From Chloroflexota bacterium (GTDB taxonomy: Bacteria; Chloroflexota; Anaerolineae; 4572-78; J111): DNA of 13,770 nucleotides. The first letter of the stretch is position 1. Each line of letters opens with the position of its first letter. The translations under genes and the position numbers were made by a program. The stretch lies in NCBI GenBank assembly GCA_003695455.1, contig RFJF01000864.1, positions 1 to 13,770 of the forward strand. Reading direction: 5' to 3'. This document shows, in pieces, positions 1 to 6,744 of this stretch. The notes beneath the pieces are model-generated. The model searched no databases. It was not told where the DNA came from and saw nothing but the letters and a program-made list of their open reading frames with translations.

Positions 1-313
1 GCACGGCAGGCCGCAAAAATTTTACCGCTTCTGCGGACGGGTCAACCAGTACGGGAATGGCAGAGGTGGCGGTCAGCGTACGAGCTTCTTCAATCGAGCC
101 GGCAAGCTGGGCGGTGATGCCGTCAACGGTAATCTGCCCCCGGTAAACGGCTTCGCCGTAACACACGGCGCGGCGCACAAACAGCGGGGCCGGGAGTTCG
201 GTCATGACCAGCGGAAATCCGGCCCGTTTCAGCCGGAACGCGACGCCGCTGGCCAGATCGCCGGCGCCTTTTATAAGGATGAGATGGTCCTTGAACAACG
301 GATTTACAAACAT
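1..313 (-). CDS. yqeB: YqeB/EF2563-family selenium-dependent molybdenum hydroxylase maturation protein, N-terminal part
   Basis: Only the first 104 codons are in the window; the gene runs off the left edge. The product starts MFVNPLFKDH and carries an N-terminal Rossmann-like glycine motif, KGAGDLASGVAFRL, at about residues 15-28. It continues with VMTELPAPLFVRRAV and YGEAVYRGQITVDGITA. This order (GAGD-A-GVA-RL, then MTELP, R-AV, EAV--G--TV-G--A) is the hallmark I recognise for the YqeB/EF2563 family. That family is linked to maturation of selenium-dependent molybdenum hydroxylases and usually occurs in genomes with selD. The start is the ATG at 313-311; the ribosome site before it is weak. 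A possible minus-strand promoter lies at 357-385. Its biochemical step is not well established. The presence of moeA and a selenocysteine candidate nearby fits the family's role. Confidence is high for the family, lower for the exact function. Confidence 0.8.
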   Translation of the reverse strand, partial: MFVNPLFKDHLILIKGAGDLASGVAFRLKRAGFPLVMTELPAPLFVRRAVCYGEAVYRGQITVDGITAQLAGSIEEARTLTATSAIPVLVDPSAEAVKFLRPAV

Positions 314-351
314 GGCGGCTCAACATAATCTGGAATTTTAATGCGTGTGAG

Positions 352-380
352 GTGACATTCTACTGTGGGGGTGGTACAAT
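352..380 (+). promoter_or_regulatory. Sigma-70-type promoter upstream of the YtxH-like gene
   Basis: GTGACA (352-357), a 17-base spacer and TACAAT (375-380), the latter preceded by TGG, which gives an extended -10. Transcription would start near 387, about 150 bases before the small YtxH-like gene. It overlaps a candidate minus-strand promoter for yqeB at 357-385. Confidence 0.5.
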
Positions 381-385
381 AGCAA
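357..385 (-). promoter_or_regulatory. Candidate promoter for yqeB, overlapping the plus-strand promoter
   Basis: Read on the minus strand: TTGCTA (385-380), a 17-base spacer and TAGAAT (362-357), about 45 bases before the yqeB start codon. It occupies nearly the same bases as the plus-strand promoter at 352-380, so the two would compete for polymerase. The -35 is a poor match, so this is tentative. Confidence 0.35.
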
Positions 386-447
386 ACGCCGGGGCACTCT
401 GTCTGAGCGCCAAACCCGGCGGCAGGCTTCCCCCCAATTTTGGGACG

Positions 448-456
448 TGGTATAAT
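448..456 (+). promoter_or_regulatory. Second extended -10 promoter (TGG-TATAAT) before the YtxH-like gene
   Basis: A consensus TATAAT (451-456) is preceded by TG plus one base (448-450), a classic extended -10. No good -35 is seen 17 bases upstream. Transcription would begin near 463. The leader holds a small hairpin (GGTTGG 488-493 with CCAACC 501-506) and a strong Shine-Dalgarno AGGAGG at 525-530. Confidence 0.5.
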
Positions 457-537
457 AGGGCAGGTTTTTGACCAGATTGTTTTTGCAGGTTGGACGCAGC
501 CCAACCCGGTGAACAAAATTTTTCAGGAGGATGTTGA

Positions 538-744
538 ATGCGTTTTTTTGCAGGGTTTCTGACAGGACTGGTGATGGGCTTTGTGGCCGTGTTGCTCACC
601 ACACCGCAGAGCGGGCAGGATTTGCAACTGAAGGCGCGAAGCCGTTTTGATGAAATTGTGGCCGAAAGCCGCCGGGCCGCCGCTGAACGCCGGGCAGAAC
701 TGGAAAACCGGCTGGCCGATATGAAAGCCGGACGACCGGTATAA
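538..744 (+). CDS. Small YtxH-like membrane-anchored protein
   Basis: A 68-residue protein. Residues 1-22 form one hydrophobic segment with glycines (FFAGFLTGLVMGFVAVLL). A TTPQSG turn follows, and then a charged helix rich in Arg, Ala and Glu from about 30 to the end, probably amphipathic or coiled coil. One N-terminal transmembrane helix with a G-rich face, then a P-x-SG turn and a long charged helix, is the layout of YtxH/gas-vesicle-protein-like small proteins, whose role is unclear. The start is well fixed by AGGAGG seven bases before the ATG and by two upstream extended -10 promoters. Its stop lies only three bases from the stop of the convergent 411-residue gene, with no terminator between them. 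The YtxH assignment rests on layout and length, not on a firm motif. Confidence 0.75.
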   Translation: MRFFAGFLTGLVMGFVAVLLTTPQSGQDLQLKARSRFDEIVAESRRAAAERRAELENRLADMKAGRPV

Positions 745-747
745 AAA

Positions 748-1983
748 TCAGGCGGCAACCCGGTTGAGAATTCGGCGGTAAATTTTGTCTGCCTTTTCCA
801 TATCCTGGTCCACAAACAGACGCGTCCGCGCTTCGCGGGCGCGTTTTATTAGGGCCAGGGTGTGGTCAATGTCCTCACCTTGCAATCGCACTTTGTTAGC
901 GATTTGCGTTCCACCCATCAACAGCGGTAAATACAAAAATTCCAAATCCAGCGATTGTCCGGTTTCCAGGTGGTCGGCGATGTGGTTGCCCACGGCCAGC
1001 CGTTCGTCAAGCGGCCAGTACTGGCGTTTAAAGACCTTGCTGATTACGCTAAAACTGGTGGCTACCGCCAGCCGGATAATGTGATGAAACCCCACCGAAC
1101 GAATGACGTGCAGCGTGTCGGTGGTGTCTACACGCTCGTCAAGCGCACGTTCCCAAATGGGAACCAGCAGCCCGTTGGCGCGTTTTGGGCTGCTGAGAAA
1201 ATAGTGGCAACTGTAGGTGAGCATTTTAGCCATAACAATGGCTTCACCAATGCGCATGGGCAGGCCGGCATCGGCAAACCGACCTACGGCTTCGCCGTAC
1301 ATATTTACATAAAGCTGCTCTACGTTGAGGTCATCTTTTATTTTAACCTGCCGTTCGTTTAATTCCTGCACTGCCCGGTTTAACAGGTTGAGGTCTTTTT
1401 CAATCCAGATTGACTCGTAGCTGTGTTCAAGTTTGGGCGCACGCTGTAACGGCTCAGGTTTGCCGGCAACGGTTAAATTGAAGGCCGCTTTTTTTACGGA
1501 TTTTTCAGAATAGGTGGCCCCCAGGCTGCTGACCAGATTAAGCCCCATTGGAGATTCAATGAGGCCGGTTCCCAGGTTGCTGGTTGACTGGACAGGGCGC
1601 ACGCGTTTGCCTCGATTTTTGGAGGTAATTTTGGGAACAATGGTGAGCGGCAGTTTGCCGGGGACGGTATGCGAGGTGGTTGTGACCGGCACGGTCAGCA
1701 ATCCCGCTTCACCCTGCGATAATTCTACCGCAAGCGCAGGGTTTTTTATTTCAAGCAGCGGATGCTTGCTTCTCAAAAAACCCCCTGCTTTGGGAACTTC
1801 AATTTGGAAATTGACCGCCAGCGGTACGTTGAGGGTGTTTTGCAAAAAGAGGTACAGATGCGCCACCTGACCGGGAGCAATGCCGGACGGTTCAAAATAG
1901 CCGGCGTATTGCAACCCGCCGGTCTCAAATCGAAGGCCGGGCTTTAAATAATTGCCAATGACATCGGGGTAGGAAACGGCCAT
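748..1983 (-). CDS. Conserved-looking hypothetical protein, 411 residues, beta-sandwich plus helical C-terminus
   Basis: I do not recognise this family. The product has no signal peptide or transmembrane segment. Residues about 1-175 look beta-rich: alternating hydrophobics, many Gly/Pro, and phrases such as APGQVAHLYLFLQN and GLLTVPVTTTS, as in Ig-like or cohesin-like sandwiches. Residues about 190-411 are predominantly helical and charged (LNLLNRAVQELNERQVKIKDD, IKRAREARTRLFVDQDMEKADKIYRRI), with many conserved-looking aromatics. The only cysteine is in LTYSCHYF. The ATG at 1983-1981 is preceded by an AGAGGAGA ribosome site, so the start is secure. It is separated from the upstream protease gene by 217 bases, so it may have its own promoter, though I find no good one. 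It is likely cytoplasmic; the function is unknown. Confidence 0.8.
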   Translation of the reverse strand: MAVSYPDVIGNYLKPGLRFETGGLQYAGYFEPSGIAPGQVAHLYLFLQNTLNVPLAVNFQIEVPKAGGFLRSKHPLLEIKNPALAVELSQGEAGLLTVPVTTTSHTVPGKLPLTIVPKITSKNRGKRVRPVQSTSNLGTGLIESPMGLNLVSSLGATYSEKSVKKAAFNLTVAGKPEPLQRAPKLEHSYESIWIEKDLNLLNRAVQELNERQVKIKDDLNVEQLYVNMYGEAVGRFADAGLPMRIGEAIVMAKMLTYSCHYFLSSPKRANGLLVPIWERALDERVDTTDTLHVIRSVGFHHIIRLAVATSFSVISKVFKRQYWPLDERLAVGNHIADHLETGQSLDLEFLYLPLLMGGTQIANKVRLQGEDIDHTLALIKRAREARTRLFVDQDMEKADKIYRRILNRVAA

Positions 1984-2006
1984 AATTGTCTCCTCTGAAG
2001 GGACTA

Positions 2007-2034
2007 GGAATCAGGGGTCGGGAGTCAGGGGTGG
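2007..2034. repeat. Two-copy 14-bp tandem repeat in the leader of the 411-residue gene
   Basis: GGAATCAGGGGTCG (2007-2020) is followed directly by GGAGTCAGGGGTGG (2021-2034), two mismatches in 14. The preceding GGGACTA is a weaker partial copy. On the minus strand it reads as CCCCTGACTCC-type repeats, a style common as short dispersed intergenic repeats in some bacteria. It sits 24-51 bases upstream of the 411-residue gene's start, so it is probably in its leader. Confidence 0.55.
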
Positions 2035-2200
2035 CGAATAGCCAAATATGATTTTGCAACCATGCCGCCTGTGACTCTGAACCCTGCAACTTGTTATGCT
2101 CTGTTTGCATTCCAAAGGAACACAAATCGGGTTTATGTCAAGAATACACGCTACCAGCATAGCATTGCCCACATATTTTGTCAATGGTGGACGCGCATCG

Positions 2201-2905
2201 TTAGTAATTTTCCAGCCGGTCTCGCTGAAAATGGGCGAATATCACTTGCAGCATGTTTACCGTGTAATGGGCAATCAGCGTAATGAGCAGTTGGCCGGTG
2301 AGCACAAACAACGTTGATAGCAGCGCGTTAATGGCTCCGGCCACCGTCATCCCCAATTTGCCCTGTGGTTGGTGCATAAACCCAAACACAATTGACGTGG
2401 CAACAATCAGCAGGCCGGTTGGAAGAACACCCTGAAACCCGCCAATGAGCAGCGAGCGGAACAGCAGCTCCTCCATGGCTACGGCCGGAATGAATGCCAG
2501 CCCCACCAGCAGCCATTCCACATTCCTGCGGGGTAAAATGTTGAGTATGAGCCACGGTGAGTAAACATGTTTGCCAACCCGTTGAATAGCCTGGTTGGTA
2601 ACCCAATTGACCCCGGCCTGCACCACAACGCCCACCGCCAGACCTGCCAGTATGCTTTGGGGCCAGTTAGACACCGTAAAACCTAGCGCCACCCCCGATA
2701 ATCCGGTGAACCAGGCTAGAAACAGGCAGACCAGCACCATCACCAGCCGGCTGAGTATTTCCGGAACAGACAGCAGAATGTTAAAGTCTAACCGTATCTC
2801 TTTGAGTAAACGGTTGCTCTGGTAGGTCATCCACCCAATGAAGCCCGTGAACAACAAAATCAACAGCCGGGCCAGCATCAACCGGATTTCGGGAAATTCA
2901 AACAC
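2201..2905 (-). CDS. CPBP-family intramembrane glutamic endopeptidase (CAAX/bacteriocin-processing type)
   Basis: A 234-residue multi-pass membrane protein with hydrophobic segments at about 12-26, 52-70, 84-98, 131-146, 162-178 and 195-212. The three CPBP (Rce1-like, former Abi/CAAX) active-site motifs are all present: EExxxR at E145-E146-R150 (AMEELLFR), FxxxH at F174-H178 (FGFMH) and HxxxN at H213-N217 (AHYTVN). These proteases cut within or near the membrane; bacterial substrates are mostly unknown, so none is assigned. The reading frame begins at GTG (2905-2903), 17 bases after the stop of the 89-residue gene, with a weak ribosome site; an internal ATG at codon 10 would remove part of the first helix. 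Close spacing suggests co-transcription with the esterase and the 89-residue gene. Confidence 0.88.
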   Translation of the reverse strand: MFEFPEIRLMLARLLILLFTGFIGWMTYQSNRLLKEIRLDFNILLSVPEILSRLVMVLVCLFLAWFTGLSGVALGFTVSNWPQSILAGLAVGVVVQAGVNWVTNQAIQRVGKHVYSPWLILNILPRRNVEWLLVGLAFIPAVAMEELLFRSLLIGGFQGVLPTGLLIVATSIVFGFMHQPQGKLGMTVAGAINALLSTLFVLTGQLLITLIAHYTVNMLQVIFAHFQRDRLENY

Positions 2906-2922
2906 AGGCTGCTGGATTGCTG

Positions 2923-3192
2923 TTAATTTTCATCCGGTTCCAGTTGGTTGGCCCGGGGCCAGTATAATTTTGGTTTGCCTTTGGGTACTTGGACCGCAAC
3001 CACATAAGATTCATGCAGACGGGGCATGCTTTTGCTGAAACTGCTCAGGTTGTAGGTGCCTTTGTATTTGTCCAGCATCACGCCGCGTTGAGCTGGTACC
3101 ACTTCAATAATCTCGCCCCGTTTTTCTACCCATTTTCCTTTACTGTGACTCAACCACTTCACTTTATCGCCTACGGTAAAATCATAAAGCAT
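2923..3192 (-). CDS. Small hypothetical protein, 89 residues, SH3-like
   Basis: A soluble, basic, beta-rich small protein starting MLYDFTVGDKVKWLSHSKGKW, followed by VEKRGEIIEVVPA and ending with HESYVVAVQVPKGKPKLYWPRAN. The pattern VGD-V-W----G-W--KRG-I-EVVPA, then HESYVV and LYWPR, resembles a widespread family of uncharacterised small SH3-barrel-like proteins. I can name no function. The start is secure: an AAGGAGGAG ribosome site precedes the ATG at 3192-3190. It lies 41 bases after the esterase gene and 17 before the protease gene, all on the same strand, so it is probably one operon member. Confidence 0.78.
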   Translation of the reverse strand: MLYDFTVGDKVKWLSHSKGKWVEKRGEIIEVVPAQRGVMLDKYKGTYNLSSFSKSMPRLHESYVVAVQVPKGKPKLYWPRANQLEPDEN

Positions 3193-3233
3193 TGATAATT
3201 TCTCCTCCTTGAGTTTTGCCGGTGAGTTGAGTG

Positions 3234-4214
3234 TCAGTTGTCTGCGTCTGTGTTAAGTTTTGCTACGCCGCGCAGGTAATGATTGGCCCACTGCATTTGG
3301 GTGTGCCAGTGCGTTTGTGGCCGTTCATGCTGGTGGTAGGGGAAAACAGCAATCTGTTTGGGGCCGGGCAGATGGTTGTACACGGCAAAAACGGTGGACG
3401 GTGGGCATATTTCATCAATTAATCCCACACTGACCAGCACCGGGCATTTTATTTTATCGGCCAGATTGAGGTTGTCAAAATAAGACAGCGTTTTGAATAC
3501 ACGCGCAGTGCGGTGCGGGTAATCACGTAAATAATCGGCAAATTCCCAATAGGGATAGGCGCGGCTGATTTGCAGCGGGCGTTCAAAGTGGCACAAAAAC
3601 GGCATGCCGGGCATAGTCAGTGCCGGCCGATTATCCAGCGCCGCCACTGCCAGCGACAACCCTCCGCCCTGGCTGAAGCCGGTTAGCCCCACGCGGGTTA
3701 TGTCAACGTCAGGCCGGGCGGCCAAAAAATCCAGCGCGCGCACCGCGTCTACGTAAACGCCGCGATAGTAATATTCGTACTCGCTGAGGATGCCTTTGGT
3801 CATCCAGCCGCGTGCGTGGCCGCTGCTGTACGTGGCGGTGTCGGCCGTTTCACCAGACTGGCCGCGCACATCCACGGCCAGTACTGCGTAGCCTTGCAGC
3901 ACCCACGGCAGGTAGTTGTAAATGCCTTCTTTGGAACGGGTGTAGCCGTGGTAAAACACCATTGCCGGAAAAGGGCCGTTGCCCGATGGGCGCAGGTACC
4001 AGGCGGCAACGCTTGCACCCTGCCAGCCGGCGTAACGTGTAGAAAATGCCCGGATTTCCGGCACCGGGTAATCAACCGCTGTCAATTCTGCGTTGAGCGG
4101 TTGTTGGGCCGCTTCGGCCAGGGTAGTTTGCCAGAATTGCTCAAAATCCGGCTGACGGGTGAGGGCCGGACGATAGATTTGCAGTTCCTCAAGTGATAAA
4201 TCAAAAATAGACAT
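3234..4214 (-). CDS. axeA: Cephalosporin-C deacetylase / acetylxylan esterase family alpha/beta hydrolase
   Basis: A 326-residue protein of the usual AXE1/Cah length. Such enzymes remove acetyl groups from small acetylated sugars (xylo-oligosaccharides) and from cephalosporin C, typically as cytoplasmic oligomers. The catalytic triad is visible: nucleophile Ser181 in GFSQGG, Asp267 in VGLIDEICPP, and His296 in PYHQHE. The oxyanion region is FYHGYTRSKEG (87-97), followed by DVRGQSGETAD. The sequence aligns by eye along its whole length with the Thermotoga-type acetyl esterase, with the triad offset by about seven residues. There is no signal peptide. The ATG at 4214-4212 has a GAGG ribosome site. 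It begins 22 bases after the stop of the deaminase-CYTH gene, so the two are very probably co-transcribed. The substrate could be other short acyl esters. Confidence 0.9.
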   Translation of the reverse strand: MSIFDLSLEELQIYRPALTRQPDFEQFWQTTLAEAAQQPLNAELTAVDYPVPEIRAFSTRYAGWQGASVAAWYLRPSGNGPFPAMVFYHGYTRSKEGIYNYLPWVLQGYAVLAVDVRGQSGETADTATYSSGHARGWMTKGILSEYEYYYRGVYVDAVRALDFLAARPDVDITRVGLTGFSQGGGLSLAVAALDNRPALTMPGMPFLCHFERPLQISRAYPYWEFADYLRDYPHRTARVFKTLSYFDNLNLADKIKCPVLVSVGLIDEICPPSTVFAVYNHLPGPKQIAVFPYHQHERPQTHWHTQMQWANHYLRGVAKLNTDADN

Positions 4215-4236
4215 CTGAAACCTCGCTGTTTGGGTG

Positions 4237-6219
4237 TTACTCTGTCAGGTCTACGTACTCAACTTTGAGTTGATTTTGCTGGTCAAAGCCAAAGATGCCC
4301 AGCAGTTCGCCGATGAGTTCTGCCTTGAGTGCGGCGTCTTTGGCGCTCCAGGTGCGGCTTTTGATTTCCAGGTAGACCTGGTTTGCATCTTCCAGTTGGT
4401 CCAGATTGATGGCAAAATCTTTGTCTTTGTAAACCACGTGGCAGCGCTGGCGCGATTTTACTACGTCGCGGATGGCTGCCGGTCTGAAGTATTCGCGGTA
4501 AAAGCGGCGGGTGTGGCCGGCGGTGGCGTTGAACCGGCTCCGGCTGAGCACAATGGAATTTTCAAAGTTGCGCTCGCTGGATGGCCCCATGAGCGTCATG
4601 CGGTAAAAAGTTTCTGCCGGCACTTCATCGGCCTGGCTGCGCTTGACTTCGTCTTCACGGAAGCGGAGGCGGCCGGCTTCGGGGTCGTCAAAGAAAAAGT
4701 AGGTATCGTACTGTTTGCGAATGGAGGTGCGGAAGGGGGAGAGGCCGGCTTTGGCCAGCATGGCGTCAAGGTTAACCGGCTGTGACAGGCAAATTTTTAC
4801 CTGAATTTCATAGGTTTCCTGCGGAATAAAATCGGCGGTGATGGCCAGCAGTTTTGAAAGCAGGTTGTCCTCTCGGGCCGTGAGAAACGCATCAATTTGG
4901 GCGGCAATTTGCCGGGCATCTGCAATGATGCCGGCTTCATTGATGGTGAGCAGGTTGCGGTCTTGCATCAGCATTTGGCCGTTGACCATAACGTGGCGCA
5001 CGTCTGTGGCTTTGGTGGCGTACACCAGTTGCGAGTAGACGGCTTCCGGGTCTCGGGTAAAGCGGGGAAGTTGGTGGGTGCTGTCGGCGGCAATTACGGC
5101 AATATCGGCCCGTTTGCCCGGCTCCAGCGAGCCGGTCAAATGGTCAATGTGCAGGGCGCGCGCCCCTTCGATGGTGGCCAGCGCCCAGGTTTGGCGGGCC
5201 GGCAGCAGGGTTGGGTCGGCAAAAATTCCTTTTTGCAGAAATGAGGCCAGCCGGGTTTCTTCGAACATATCCAAATCGTTGTTCGAGGCGGGGCCATCGG
5301 TGCCAATGCCCACGTGCAGGCCCAAATCAACCATTTTTTGCACGGGGGCCACGCCGCTGGCTAATTTCAGGTTGCTGCTGGGGCAGTGAGCCACGCCGGT
5401 GTTGTGCCGGTGCAGGGTGCGCATTTCGGTTTCTTCCAGGTGCACGCAGTGGGCGGCAATGACTTTGGCGTTGAACAGGTTGTACTGATCCAGCCACGGT
5501 ACCACGGTGGTGTCAAATTGGGCCACGCTGTTTTTTTGTTCCAGTGCGGTTTCGGCAATGTGGATGTGCAGTGGAACATCGTACTCGGTAGCCAGCGCCA
5601 CGCAGCTTTTTATCATATCCGGGGTGGCTGTGTAGGCGGCGTGCGGCGCCACCGCCGGAATGACCAGCGGATGTTCCAGCCACGCCTCAATGAAATTGCG
5701 GCAGTATTCCAGACTTTCGTCGTAGTTGCTGGCATCGGGCGACGGGAATTTGAGGATGGTTTGGCCCAGAATGGCGCGCATACCGGCTTTGGCGGTGGCG
5801 CGGGCTACTTCGGCTTCATTGTAGTACATATCGCAGAATGTGGTGATGCCGGAACGAATCATTTCGGCGCAGGCCAGGAGGGTGCCGGTGTAGCAAAAAT
5901 TGTGGTCCACAAATTCACGCTCAACGGGCATCATGTAGCCGTAGAGCCACACATCAAGCCGCAGGTCATCGGCCAGGCCGCGCAGCAGGGTCATGGGGGC
6001 GTGAGTGTGGGCATTGACCAGGCCGGGACTGATGATGCAGTCTGTGCAGTCAATGACGGTACCGGCGGTGTAACCGGCCTCCAGTTCGGCGGTGGGGCCA
6101 ACGGCTATTATCGCATCATCCTTTACGGCGATGGCGCCGTCGGTGTAGACGTTTAGCTGGCTATCCATAGTGACCAGCCAGCCGTGAACAAAAAGGTAAT
6201 CAACATGATTTTGGGGCAT
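4237..6219 (-). CDS. Fusion protein: MTA/SAH-deaminase-like amidohydrolase plus C-terminal CYTH-like domain
   Basis: A 660-residue protein when started at the ATG 6219-6217, which has AAGGAG six bases upstream; an in-frame GTG at 6279 would run through a hairpin terminator and is rejected. Residues about 8-440 form a metal-dependent amidohydrolase of the 5'-methylthioadenosine/S-adenosylhomocysteine deaminase group. Metal ligands are H71 and H73 (NAHTHAP), H220 (HIHIAET) and D308 (GTDGPASNN). Likely substrate residues are E100, H193 and E223, matching the known Thermotoga enzyme in order and spacing. Residues about 468-657 form a second domain resembling CYTH (class IV adenylate cyclase/thiamine triphosphatase). 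It starts EIQVKI (471-476), has LRFRE (518-522), K-R-R--VVYKDKDFAI near 588-604 and YLEIKSR near 616-622. Canonical ExExK and ExE motifs have become ExQxK and ExK, so a two-metal catalytic site may be missing. Cytoplasmic. Deaminase assignment is confident; the CYTH one is moderate. Confidence 0.87.
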   Translation of the reverse strand: MPQNHVDYLFVHGWLVTMDSQLNVYTDGAIAVKDDAIIAVGPTAELEAGYTAGTVIDCTDCIISPGLVNAHTHAPMTLLRGLADDLRLDVWLYGYMMPVEREFVDHNFCYTGTLLACAEMIRSGITTFCDMYYNEAEVARATAKAGMRAILGQTILKFPSPDASNYDESLEYCRNFIEAWLEHPLVIPAVAPHAAYTATPDMIKSCVALATEYDVPLHIHIAETALEQKNSVAQFDTTVVPWLDQYNLFNAKVIAAHCVHLEETEMRTLHRHNTGVAHCPSSNLKLASGVAPVQKMVDLGLHVGIGTDGPASNNDLDMFEETRLASFLQKGIFADPTLLPARQTWALATIEGARALHIDHLTGSLEPGKRADIAVIAADSTHQLPRFTRDPEAVYSQLVYATKATDVRHVMVNGQMLMQDRNLLTINEAGIIADARQIAAQIDAFLTAREDNLLSKLLAITADFIPQETYEIQVKICLSQPVNLDAMLAKAGLSPFRTSIRKQYDTYFFFDDPEAGRLRFREDEVKRSQADEVPAETFYRMTLMGPSSERNFENSIVLSRSRFNATAGHTRRFYREYFRPAAIRDVVKSRQRCHVVYKDKDFAINLDQLEDANQVYLEIKSRTWSAKDAALKAELIGELLGIFGFDQQNQLKVEYVDLTE

Positions 6220-6251
6220 TGCGTCTCCTTGTAGCGTTTCAGGTACAAAAC

Positions 6252-6277
6252 GAGCCAGGGAGGTTGACCCCTGGCTC
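6252..6277 (-). terminator. Hairpin terminator after the acidic protein gene
   Basis: Stem GAGCCAGGG (6252-6260) pairs perfectly with CCCTGGCTC (6269-6277) around an 8-base loop. On the minus strand the stem is followed by CGTTTTG, a short U tract; on the plus strand ACGGTTTTT follows, so it may also work there. It lies between the acidic protein gene and the deaminase-CYTH gene. It argues that translation of the latter starts downstream at 6219. An adjacent smaller inverted repeat (AAAGG/CCTTT) occurs at about 6287-6302. Confidence 0.6.
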
Positions 6278-6346
6278 ACGGTTTTTAAAGGCAGATACCT
6301 TTTAAATTGAGATGGTGTTGACGATGGTGCTAACTTGAACTATCGG

Positions 6347-6622
6347 TTAGTAAACCCACTTGTCGGGATCTTCATCCTCATCTGCAAAGAGGTCATCATC
6401 TTCCTCGTCATCATCCCACAGATCATCGTCATCGTCATCGTCATCCAGCAGTTCATCGTCTTCCCAGTCGTCGTCATCGCTATCATCCAACTCAATGACG
6501 TCGTCAAGCATTTCGTAATTGAGACAGCCCTCTTCGGGGTCGTATGTAATTTTGTCAGATGTACAGATTTTATCATCCCAATAAATGCAGTCGCTTGCAC
6601 GGCAGATGATTTCTGTGGCCAT
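6347..6622 (-). CDS. Small Cys4 N-terminal, poly-acidic C-terminal protein
   Basis: A 91-residue protein in two parts. Residues 1-37 hold four cysteines (C7, C12, C20, C33) in the pattern C-x4-C-x7-C-x12-C with W15 and Y14, suggesting a small metal-binding knuckle loosely like DUF1540-type mini proteins. Residues about 40-91 are almost wholly Asp and Glu with scattered Trp and Leu, giving an extremely low predicted pI. At the DNA level the tail is a TCATCG hexamer repeat (plus strand about 6424-6446) that could change length by slippage. The ATG at 6622-6620 is chosen because GAGG sits six bases upstream; a GTG two codons earlier would touch the ribosome site. A hairpin terminator follows. 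The function is unknown; acidic tails can bind metal cations or basic proteins, but that is a guess. Confidence 0.8.
   Translation of the reverse strand: MATEIICRASDCIYWDDKICTSDKITYDPEEGCLNYEMLDDVIELDDSDDDDWEDDELLDDDDDDDDLWDDDEEDDDLFADEDEDPDKWVY
6424..6446. repeat. TCATCG hexanucleotide microsatellite inside the acidic-tail coding region
   Basis: Three perfect and one partial copy of the hexamer TCATCG on the plus strand. They encode the Asp run on the minus strand (alternating GAT and GAC codons). Further imperfect TCATC/TCGTC triplets continue on both sides, from about 6370 to 6480. Confidence 0.6.
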
Positions 6623-6744
6623 TTTCACCCTCGCAATAGAATTTAATTGGTTACTGCTTTCCAGTCGAAAACGAAAAGCCTTTTTTGTTGCAAGATTTGA
6701 TTATTCCGCCCCCGGGTTAGTGTTGGTTCAAGTAAGTGTTCAGA

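Noticed and set aside
5386..6156. 256-codon open frame on the plus strand
   Set aside because: It is antisense to the deaminase domain, rich in Gly, Val and His as expected from reverse-reading a biased coding strand, and has no recognisable motif.
6661..6700. Terminator after the DsbA-like gene
   Set aside because: A-rich and T-rich runs are present, but they give no stable GC stem.
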